Source: Typha latifolia (lineage: Eukaryota; Streptophyta; Magnoliopsida; Poales; Typhaceae). Taken from it: a stretch of 64,000 nucleotides of DNA. Made by a program: the position numbers and the translations under genes. This document shows, one piece after another, positions 1 to 11,893 of the stretch (within the stretch, counting starts at the first letter, position 1; each line of letters opens with the position of its first letter). The stretch is taken from NCBI GenBank assembly GCA_019914945.1, contig CM034103.1, positions 15,466,785 to 15,530,784 of the forward strand, in the 5' to 3' direction. The notes beneath the pieces are model-generated. The model was not told the origin of the DNA and made no database searches. It saw nothing but the letters and a program-made list of their open reading frames with translations.

Positions 1-731
1 TGGCGACAGCTGCTAAAAGAAACAGAGTCTGGATTGTAGGAACTGCACAACAATTATATTGCTGGCAAGATGAGTGTATATCAGGCATATACATATACAT
101 ATATATATATATGTATTTATGTATGTATGTATGTATGTATGTATGTATGTATGTATGTATGTATGTATGTATGTATGTATGTATCAAGAGCAGTCAAGCA
201 CATGCAAGCATTGCCTGGAGTGCATGTACACAAGGTTTTTTTTTTTTCAGAAAAATGTACACAAATTTTGTAAAGGCCCTAGGTTTAACATGAGAGTGAA
301 AGGTCATTCTTCATTGTGTTGACTTAGCTAAATACTGGAGCAAACAAAGAATGTAGATCAGTACTATGTTGACCATTCTTTAAAAGGATTAAAGTAGAAA
401 AAAAAAAGAGACTGGATCACTTAAATCTGTTTGAAGCATGCTGTGGGAGTTGATGCAAAAATAATGCTTACTTGGTTAAAGGAGTTTATTTTATACGAGT
501 GTTCAGTTTACTGGATACTATTAAGTTTTGACTCCTAAAAATTGTGATTGTTCTAGTAAAGGAAATTGTAATCTGAGTGCTAACAAAGGTCCTTATTTCA
601 TCACGTATCAATTTATTAATTTGTACATAGCCATTACAGCATGAGATGATTTATTACCTCAATCATCCTTATGTAGTTTATGAATTGTTATTATTACTAT
701 CATCATCCTCATATTATATATATCATCTTCT
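1..731. other. Intergenic, no gene seen; 3' flank of the phosphate transporter
   Basis: AT-rich sequence without a credible coding exon. It contains an alternating AT stretch followed by a long ATGT microsatellite. The last ~100 bases before 732 should be the 3' UTR of the minus-strand transporter. The small ORFs over the microsatellite are Tyr-Met-Cys-Val repeats produced by the tetranucleotide and are not genes. Confidence 0.6.
112..184. repeat. (ATGT)n microsatellite
   Basis: About 16 near-perfect copies of a four-base unit, preceded at 93-112 by a TA-rich dinucleotide tract. A useful length-polymorphic marker, with no sign of function. Confidence 0.95.
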
Positions 732-2538
732 TCAAGCTTTCTCTTCATTTGTTCTCCCATCCTCCCCAGAGATCTCCTCCAACGACAACCCTTTCGTCTC
801 CTTCACCAAGAAGGTGCAAAAGAACCCCAACATATTAGTAAACGCCAACACGATAAGAGCCCTTCTGATCTCACTCGTATTCTCATCCAACGTATAGCTC
901 TGCACCACGAACGCCCCGACGATAGCCCCCGCCTTCCCCGCCGCCGCGCTGAGCGCGTGACACGTGGACCTCACCCTAGTCGGGAACAGCTCGGCCGGCA
1001 GCACGAACGTGGTACTATTAGGTCCAAAGTTGGCAAAGAAGAAGGTCAACCCATAGAGCGCCGCGAAGAGCATGTGGCTCTCGTTCTTGAGGTACTCGTA
1101 CTTGAGTCCTAGTATCAACATGAACACCGACATCATGAAGAATCCGACGAGCTGGATTAAGAACCGACCCAGTTTCTCGATGAAGAGGACGGTGAACCAG
1201 TATCCGGGGAAGGTGCCGACCAGGGCGATCAAGAACATGGCGCGGGAGGTCTCGAACATCTCCCGGAGCGCGTTAACTTGGTCCGCTGGGCTGGTTAGAT
1301 GGATGGCCGGGAAGATGTCCTTCTGGGTCAGGTTCTGGCTGTAGAAGGCGATGTCGAGGAGGAACCAAGTCGACGTCGTACCGACGAGGTGGAGGCCGTG
1401 GCGGCGGAGGAACTCGAAGGACAGGAGCGGGTACTGGTTAGAGGAAAGGAACCGGGAGAGCTTGTCTTGGTCGGCGTCCAGCTCGACGTCGAGGACTTTG
1501 TTCATGTCGAGAGCCGCCTGCTTGGCGTTCCCGGCGATGAAGGCGGTGTAGCGCGCGGTCTCCGGCATTTTCATCCGCCAGTAGAAGGTGGCGACGGCCG
1601 GGATGGCGCCAAGCATGAGGACGATACGCCAGAGGAAGTCGGCGTCCGGCTGGGTGGAGTTCTTGCGGTCGGCGACGTAGGCCGGGGCCGGTTGGAGGTG
1701 GAGGAAGAGGCCGGAGAGGGTCATGGAGACTAGTCCCGCAAATATGATCCCAACTCCCTGCATCGTGGTAGTAATTAATTTTATAATTATGTTTACTTAT
1801 ATAATTTTCATATCACACCCCTAGTGATCAATCTATATTGTGATTAAATCGGTGGATAAAATTACTAAAATATTGGTCAAATGTTTTCTAATTTAACGAA
1901 GGGTATTATATAAAAATGGAATTTGTTACGAAAATCTCAACCATACGACGTTAAGAAAAGAAAGCCATTAGGGTGTTATTGCATGAAAACAAATTTCTAA
2001 CAGAAGTTTTGACATCCACCTGCATGGCAAAGACGGCGGCTATGAATGCCCCTCGGGTCTTCTTGTTCGCATACTCCGACATGATGGTAGCCGAGAGGGG
2101 GTAGTCGCCGCCGATCCCAAACCCTAGCCAGAACCGAAAGAAGCAAAGCGTCCCAATGACGGCCTTCGTCGTGCGGCCGAAGGAGAGACCCGAGCCGACG
2201 GCGCAAACCGCCATGAGAATAAGAGTAACCCCATACACGCGCTTCCGGCCAAGCTTATCCCCGAACCACCCGAATACCAGCTGGCCCATCAGGGTTCCGA
2301 CGAGGGCGACGCCGATGACGAGGTTGTTGACAGTGAGTGGAAGCTTCCCGGGCTTACTACTACTCTCGTCGAAGTAATAAATGCGGCCGAGGAGCTTGGA
2401 GACGGTGGAGATGCAGAAGAGGTCGTAGGCGTCGGTGAAGAAGCCCATGCCGGCGATCACGATCGCCGTAACGTGGTACCATTGCGTCCGGGCCGAGTCG
2501 AGCGCGTCGAGGACGGCGAGGCTGGGGGAGGAGGACAT
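732..2538 (-). CDS. PHT1: High-affinity inorganic phosphate transporter, PHT1 family (mycorrhizal-type candidate)
   Basis: Two exons: 2538-2020 (173 codons, ATG at 2538) and 1757-732, joined in phase 0. The donor follows FAMQ and the acceptor precedes GVGIIFAG, giving 514 aa (family usually 520-540). It is a plasma-membrane H+/phosphate symporter of the major facilitator superfamily with about 12 membrane helices. The PHT1 signature [13 protein letters not shown] is intact. [34 protein letters not shown] and [23 protein letters not shown] are all present. One intron at exactly this site, plus the GVGIIFAG stretch, is what I recall for the OsPT11/MtPT4 mycorrhiza-inducible members, so I lean to that class. 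A TATA box, an AW-box-like site and a P1BS-like site lie just upstream. The ORF that reads into the intron (to 1951) is not the real end. Family certain, subclass inferred. Confidence 0.95.
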
Positions 2539-2571
2539 GGTTGTTTTCTATCTACCTTGAAGGAAGTTGGG

Positions 2572-2580
2572 TTTTATATA
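2572..2580 (-). promoter_or_regulatory. TATA box of the phosphate transporter gene
   Basis: Reads TATATAAAA on the minus strand, 34-42 bases upstream of the ATG at 2538. A start site about 30 bases downstream would leave only a few bases of 5' UTR, so the leader is very short or transcription starts at another position. Confidence 0.6.
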
Positions 2581-2613
2581 GAGTGGTAGAAGAGGTTGGT
2601 AAACTAAGAGAGA

Positions 2614-2627
2614 CGTTTATAACTAAG
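2614..2627 (+). promoter_or_regulatory. AW-box-like site (CG-N7-CNANG) in the PHT1 proximal promoter
   Basis: The bases CGTTTATAACTAAG fit the AW-box consensus bound by WRI-type AP2 factors, which are reported to act on mycorrhizal phosphate transporter promoters. It sits 76-89 bases upstream of the ATG. Only five bases are fixed in the consensus, so a chance match is quite possible. Confidence 0.35.
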
Positions 2628-2670
2628 AGGTGTAGTGAAATTAAACGAGGGGGATATGGGATAATGGACA

Positions 2671-2678
2671 GCATATTC
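2671..2678. promoter_or_regulatory. P1BS-like PHR1-binding site upstream of PHT1
   Basis: GCATATTC matches GNATATNC, the imperfect palindrome bound by PHR-type MYB factors in phosphate-starvation promoters. It lies about 135 bases upstream of the transporter ATG, a typical place for a functional copy. Confidence 0.55.
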
Positions 2679-2680
2679 TG

Positions 2681-3695
2681 GTAGTTATATATGGAGCTGG
2701 AGCTGGCTAGCTATATATGTTTGTTTGTGTGACTGTTAGTTACATTGTTCTTCTCTCCTTGCATGGTGGAAGGTTAGATTTGTAAGATGTGGACTTGGAA
2801 TTGTTTGGGCAACATTTAAATTAAATAGAGAGAATCTGGTTAGTTAAACATAGTCCAACTTAATGGCTAAGATTATGAGTTTGAATTCTCGCAGAAATTT
2901 TGGAATTGATATTTAATATTTTTTTTTTATCGAAGCATTATCTTCAGATGATTTGTGCATATTTCTTAGATGGTCGACTTAGTTGTGTAATATATATATA
3001 CTTGTTTCCTATAATTAATTAGGTAATGTTGTAAATTATCAAAAGTTTGATTTGATTAAGGTTATTATTATTAGTATATAATAAAAATAATGTAACTTCA
3101 TAGAATTAATATATGCATTCTAAATCAAGTAAAAAGGCAAAAGGTTGTAGTAAAATACGTAGCCAAATGTAGCTTTTAACATGCAAAATTTCAAATTAAT
3201 CATGCAATCCTATATACACTAATTAACGTACCCAAATTAATTCTAGATGGAACCAATTAATGCAATTGGTGACTTGGCTCAGTCCAATTATCCTCCGTGA
3301 ATTACGAGCCATACTTCTAATTAGCCTACTAAAGCTGCAAACTACGCATGGATAAACTTTTCTTTCGGTAATACAAATCGATCAACACCACCTCTTTTAA
3401 TTGCAAGAGATTAGCGGCTCATACATAAGAGCAACGCTGACCTTCCCAATTAACCTAAAAATAGATGAGACCTGACGTGTTTGGTGGGAGTTATGAACTT
3501 GCGATGGGCAACGAGACGTTAAATTTAGACAGACGTACTGCACCAATGATAGAAAACGGACCAGCATCTACGCCATTGCAGCCTCACTTTGTCCTCCGAG
3601 GAGTTCTTTTCTTTTCCATCCCCCTACCCCCACCCAAAGACGCACAACGCACGGAGGAGGAGGAGGAGGAGGGAGAAGAAGAGAACAAACTTAGG
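2681..3695. other. Divergent promoter region between PHT1 (-) and phytocyanin gene (+)
   Basis: Non-coding. The region holds the 5' flanks of two divergently transcribed genes whose start codons are 1157 bases apart. It contains AT-rich tracts around 2900-3110 and a purine-rich GGA/GAA leader just before the phytocyanin ATG at 3696. A stretch at about 2850-2920 (TGGCTAAG, then GAGTTTGAATTC) looks vaguely SINE-like but cannot be confirmed. Confidence 0.6.
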
Positions 3696-4338
3696 ATGGC
3701 AAGAAATATTACCCATGCCTTCTTGTTCCTTTCAGCAGTCGTTGCCTTCCTTGTGATGGGAGGATCCATGGCATACGTAGATCACATTGTGGGTGGCAGC
3801 GAAGGATGGAGGCTACCTGAGAACTCAGCCTTCTACGTAAATTGGGCCCAAACAAGGAACTTTAGCCTTGGGGACAAATTGGGTGAGAACTTTTTCTTCT
3901 ACTTCTTCTTCTTCTTCTTCTTCATTTGAAAACCTATTTTATGTGTTTAATTATTTCAAAATCCTAACCTTCCAATGCATGCGGTTTGAATTTGTTTTCG
4001 CAGTGTTTCCTTTCAGGAGTGGGGTTTACAACATCATGGAGGTATCGGAAGAGGATTTCTACAACTGCACCCAGAAGAATGTGAGCAACTGGTACCCAAA
4101 AGGACCCACCATTATTGAGCTCACGGAGCCTGGCAAACACTACTACTACTGTGGAGTAGGAAGGCATTGCGAGGCTGGCCAAAAGCTAAGCATCGACGTC
4201 TCTGCCACTCCTGCTCTCGATCCCTATAACACTGCGTCTCCTCTCCACAGTCCGACCAACTCGGCAACGTCTCTTTACGTCAAGCCGACTACGGGGCTGC
4301 TCGTCTTTCTCCTGTGTATGTTGCTCATGTTCATGTAA
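3696..4338 (+). CDS. Phytocyanin / early nodulin-like protein, GPI-anchored, one copper ligand replaced
   Basis: Exons 3696-3882 and 4004-4338 (phase 1 intron), 173 aa. A signal peptide spans residues 1 to ~26. A plastocyanin-like domain (~28-128) contains HIVGGSEGW, SLGDKLVF and YYYCGVGRHCEAGQKLSI. A Ser/Pro/Thr-rich linker follows, and a hydrophobic tail (~159-173) fits GPI attachment at the outer plasma membrane. Of the four type-1 copper ligands, Cys112, His117 and Gln122 are in place. The first, normally His in an HNV-like motif, is Tyr71 (VYNIMEV). Cys84 and Cys118 would form the conserved disulfide. Loss of the first His is typical of early nodulin-like proteins that probably do not bind copper. 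It diverges from the PHT1 gene, and some phytocyanins are induced by arbuscular mycorrhiza, so shared regulation is possible but unproven. Confidence 0.88.
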
Positions 4339-4663
4339 CGATCGACGACGTACATATGGGAGCTTAACTGGGTGGGAAGATAATAATAATAATAACAACA
4401 ATATTTTGGATTATATTTTTAGTTTCTTTTTAATTTGGAAAAAAAATTACTTCCGAGGTTGTAACGTTGCTGTTCTTTTTATCTATCTGTACTCATAATA
4501 CCGAAACAACCAAGAATTTATACTAGAAGCTAATGTCATATATATATATATATATATATTCTCTCTTTACGTAGTGGATAAATTTTACATATAACATCCA
4601 TCAAATCCATCACAATATCACATTCATAATATAACTTGGAATATGATTTTAAATATAACCCTG
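4339..4663. other. Intergenic between two convergent genes
   Basis: 3' flanks of the phytocyanin gene (+) and the CRF-like gene (-). AT-rich, with a short TAA repeat near 4380 and an (AT)n tract at ~4537-4560. No gene seen. Confidence 0.7.
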
Positions 4664-5287
4664 TCAGAGTACGGCCGAAAGCGAGTCGAGAACGAAAAAA
4701 TCGCGCATCTCTCCGAAAAAATCGTCTTCACACCACGTCAACGATCCTAACGCCTCCTCCCAGCCCGTGCCGATCACCCACGTCGCGTCCTCGAAAATGG
4801 CCGACTCCGTCACCCGGAGGTCTGAAAACTCGTTATACATCGGCACCTCCTCGAAAACCGTGAGCAGCCTCGGTTCCTCAGTGAAACTTAACCCGCCGGT
4901 GTCCTTACCTCCCTTTGCCTCGCCGACTAGTTTATTATCGAAAGGTGGTGATAAAGACGACACCTTTCGAAGAACGGAGTTGGGTGAGGTGAGGGTGTTC
5001 AACTCGTCGCCGGACTCGTAACCCGCAAAGACCGAGTTGGGTATAACATCCTCCTCTGCAGCCGCCTTTTTCGATTGCCACGTGGCGGAGGCGAGCTCCT
5101 TCTTCCTCCCGGAGCCTCTTCTGGCCCGGCGCGGAGGCGTGGCCCCGTCACCGCCGGTGGCTCTGGTTACACAGCATGATATCTCCCTTACCACCACCCG
5201 CCTCACCCGGCGGAAGGATTCGTCGCCGGATGAGTCCGTGGCGTCGGGGTCGTGCCATGAGATCCGTACCGTTCTTGGTTTCGCCAT
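4664..5287 (-). CDS. CRF-domain protein lacking the AP2/ERF DNA-binding domain
   Basis: A single exon of 207 aa. The ATG is at 5287; the open frame continues upstream, but only without another ATG. Residues 6-36 match the N-terminal domain of cytokinin response factors: VRISWHDPDATDSSGDE followed by RRVRRVVVREI. Residues 89-106 match the region that normally follows the AP2 domain, GYESGDE and then SPNSVL (family motif SPTSVL, a putative MAPK site). The acidic C terminus with DDFF..MRDFFVLDSLSA also resembles CRF C termini. Between them, where a ~58-residue AP2 domain (YRGVRQRPWGKWAAEIRD type) should be, there is only a ~50-residue basic, Ala-rich linker. No other frame there encodes AP2. The reading frame is intact and GC-rich, so the domain was lost cleanly. 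The product cannot bind DNA the usual way but could still interact through its CRF domain. Confidence 0.75.
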   Translation of the reverse strand: MAKPRTVRISWHDPDATDSSGDESFRRVRRVVVREISCCVTRATGGDGATPPRRARRGSGRKKELASATWQSKKAAAEEDVIPNSVFAGYESGDELNTLTSPNSVLRKVSSLSPPFDNKLVGEAKGGKDTGGLSFTEEPRLLTVFEEVPMYNEFSDLRVTESAIFEDATWVIGTGWEEALGSLTWCEDDFFGEMRDFFVLDSLSAVL

Positions 5288-5614
5288 GGTGAATAAAGAC
5301 AGGAGGGAGCTTTGAAGGGTTAAGCTTGACAGCAACGGATAGGTTTTAAAGCGCAGTAAGAAGAAAGATGCCTCCGTTCCCCTTTGGTTTCCATGTGTAA
5401 AACCTGAAATTTAGCAAGAAAAGGTGGGACTTTTACCATTGCAGAGAGCATAAATGGGGTGGATAAAAAGAAGAATTCGAAGGGAGCGAATAAAGACTAA
5501 ACGAGAGAGAGAGAGAGGGGGGCGTTAAACACGAGGGTAAAGATGTAATAGTCAAGCAGCAGGAGATACTGGCCAAGTCAGTAGGTACTTGGGCTTTATG
5601 GAAGTTGCAAAGCA

Positions 5615-5668
<54 letters not shown>

Positions 5669-6202
5669 TTCTCCAACCTAATACGGACTCGAATAATGAG
5701 AAGAGAGGAAATATTGAGGAAGGTTACTTTGGGGGCAACATGAAAGAGGAGAAAAAGAAGGAAGAAGAGAAAATTTGCAAGTTTTTTCCAAACAATAACA
5801 CAGATAATAAATCAAGAGTGAGCAAAATATGCCGCCTTGAACAAACACTTCACCCGTTCCTAATCAGTTCTGCAAATTTTCTCCAAAAGAAAACTGCAAA
5901 CATATAAAAGTTACAAAGAGGATATCTGCTGTCATATGTTCCTTCAATTATGAAAGGGGAAATTGAAACAAGGAAGAGAAAGCTCCGATGTCCAAACACC
6001 AAATTCCATACAAATAATTAAGTACAACAGCATCTCTTTGTGGAGGGCTTGTCGAGAGGTTTCCCTTCCTAGTTCTCCACCAAGTTCACAGAATATTTCT
6101 CATATATATATATATATATATATATATTAGACAGACATCGAACTAAATTAAGAAAGCAAATAATACGAACAATCACCCATCCAGCCACCCCCTCCTCAGA
6201 CG
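5288..6202. other. Intergenic: CRF-like promoter and E2 3' flank
   Basis: Contains the CRF-like gene's 5' flank, a (GA)n microsatellite and an (AT)n tract at ~6101-6127. The 3' UTR of the minus-strand E2 gene should occupy roughly the last 300 bases. No further gene seen. Confidence 0.65.
5620..5664. repeat. (GA)n microsatellite
   Basis: Over 20 uninterrupted GA units. On the minus strand this is a CT tract about 330 bases upstream of the CRF-like start codon. Confidence 0.95.
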
Positions 6203-10139
<3,937 letters not shown>

Positions 10140-11076
10140 GGAACGATGACCTAATCACTTCCAAATCGCAGATCGATCAGAAGAATACTAGTAGCAGACA
10201 GAGGAAGAGATAGAAATGAGAGATATCTCTGAGAAGGAAAGATTTTGGGGATTGGAGGAGGAGAGAGAACGAAAAGAAAGGGAATCGTACCTGAGGCTAA
10301 GATTTCTTGGATGCTTTGCTCTCTCTCCCTTGGACGCGAGAAATGGAGGAGGGTAAAGTAAAGGAGGGAGTCTTTTCTTTATATATATGTATACACGGTG
10401 GATTTACGCATAAAAAGAAAAGAATCGTGCTTCGAGGGCAATAATGGGGATGGGGACGGTGATGATTGTGCAACTCACGGCGGAGGGTTAAGAGGCGGGC
10501 CCGCACGTGTCCGCGCATGGATAAACGTGCAGCTCGATCGAACCGTCGTTAAAAGAACCTTGTTGAATAAGAATTTGGAGCTCACGGATGAATCAAAAAG
10601 CCCACAAAATGTACAAGAAAACAACCTTTTTTTATCTCCATTACGCAACTACAATCTAAGAGGACATCTTTATTCTTATAAAACAGCTGGGATTTATGAA
10701 CTAAAAGCAATGTATCCAAAACTCCAGTCCAGAAAATAAGGGAATCTCTAGCATCACGCACATGCCAACATTTCATTCATAAAAGCATTGGGAATTGCAA
10801 AACAACCGAGGGAGTAGAAACAGTAACTGGAATCTTGGGCTGAGATCGATTTTGATATATTTTAGAAACTCCATAAACTGATTTAAGGACTCCTAGACGT
10901 GATCATCGGGTGGGCCGAGCCGGGCTAGACTTTTCGAGCTAACGGGGATTGAGTATTTGTTCACAACTCGACCACTAATCATTCCGGCCAAGTTAGATTC
11001 AGACCTAGCTAGAATAGTCTGGTCCGTTACTGCCTGTCGACTTGTGAAAGATTATGTTGGTCGGGCCGGGCTCTGC
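10140..11076. other. E2 5' UTR, promoter and intergenic DNA
   Basis: Holds the E2 5' UTR and its probable leader intron, then a TATA-like TATATATAAA (minus strand) at 10378-10387. Beyond ~10560 nothing coding is recognised. From ~10903 a GC-rich string of GGGCCGAGCCGGGCT-like words begins and reappears on the far side of the kinase pseudogene. Confidence 0.55.
10378..10387 (-). promoter_or_regulatory. Putative TATA box of the E2 gene
   Basis: TATATATAAA on the minus strand, about 240 bases upstream of the E2 ATG. This allows a leader exon of roughly 60 bases plus a leader intron before the start codon. Confidence 0.5.
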
Positions 11077-11079
11077 ATC

Positions 11080-11510
11080 ATAATGGGGATTTCTTTATTG
11101 AGATGGATTTTTCAGCGGCAAGTTCTCCTTCTTGTTCACAAAGAGGAATTTTTTCGGCTTGAGATCGTGGTGGATCACGCAATGTCAGTGGTAGAGCTGC
11201 ACAACCTCAACGATGGTCCTCGTGACGGCGGTGGTTCTCTCCATATAATCCCCCTTTGCCACGATCCGATCAAAGAGCTTGCCGCCCTCGTAGAGCTCCA
11301 TGACCAAATGCACCATGCTCTAATCCTCGCACGCATCCTTCAAGCTCATGATGCTAGGATTTCAAGGCAAATGGCGTATGATGGCAGCCTCGCGACGCAC
11401 ATCCTCGACATCGACAATAGTGTGCAGCTTGTGCTTCAAGATCGACTTGCAAGCTAGGAGCTCTTTCGTGTTGCAATCCACGCAGAGATAGATCACGCTA
11501 AACGGGTGGG
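11080..11510 (-). pseudogene. Calcium-dependent protein kinase (CDPK) fragment, stop-containing
   Basis: Minus-strand translation gives a continuous match to the N-lobe and early C-lobe of a CDPK kinase domain. It reads FSVIYLC, then the VAIK-lysine region ([12 protein letters not shown]), [38 protein letters not shown], and HHDLKPKKFLF for HRDLKPENFLF. Three in-frame stops (11362-11364, 11320-11322, 11185-11187) and loss of the catalytic HRD arginine show it is dead. The frame is not shifted over ~400 bases and no intron is present, so it is one captured exon or a retrocopy. Homology breaks at both ends in GC-rich GGGCTGGG-like sequence. The plus-strand open frame here is only its shadow. 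Confidence 0.85.
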
Positions 11511-11893
11511 CAAAGGGTTAGCTTGTGCCGTCCGGGGTAGTTCGGGCTAGGGCTGAGCTGGACATGGGCGGGTTGGGCTTTTAATAAGAAAAAGATAGAG
11601 AGAAGGATAGAAGTACATCACTTATACTTAAAACACAGCGAACCAATTCCAATGGATGCAAACTTATAATTTCCAGAAGAAGGAACATTCAAGAAATGGT
11701 GAAACTTTGAAAGCCATAAACGAAATCTCAGGAAAAGATTAGCCCTATTATTTGTTGTAAGGAAGATTCATCAAACAGGGGGCTATATATATCAATACGC
11801 ACAATAGGAGGGAGTGCTTGCAAAATAGTCATTATAGCGGGTTATTTATGGAAAAGTCCTAACGTAACAGGAGCTCACGACCGGGGAGCTCCA
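11511..11893. other. Intergenic and TH1 gene promoter
   Basis: GC-rich GGGCT-type words continue to ~11580. An AT-rich stretch then leads to the TH1 protein ATG at 11894. No gene seen. Confidence 0.5.

Noticed and set aside
70..322. Three overlapping small ORFs
   Set aside because: They are translations of the ATGT microsatellite in three frames, with Tyr-Val-Cys-Met repeats.
1072..1733. Plus-strand ORFs opposite the phosphate transporter
   Set aside because: Shadows of the GC-rich PHT1 exon; Arg/Glu-rich composition and no family resemblance.
2850..2990. Possible tRNA-derived SINE
   Set aside because: Box A- and B-like words are present but only ~12 bases apart, too close for a tRNA-type promoter; no target duplication seen.
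10957..11457. 166-codon plus-strand ORF
   Set aside because: The antisense strand of the CDPK pseudogene; the minus strand explains the sequence far better.
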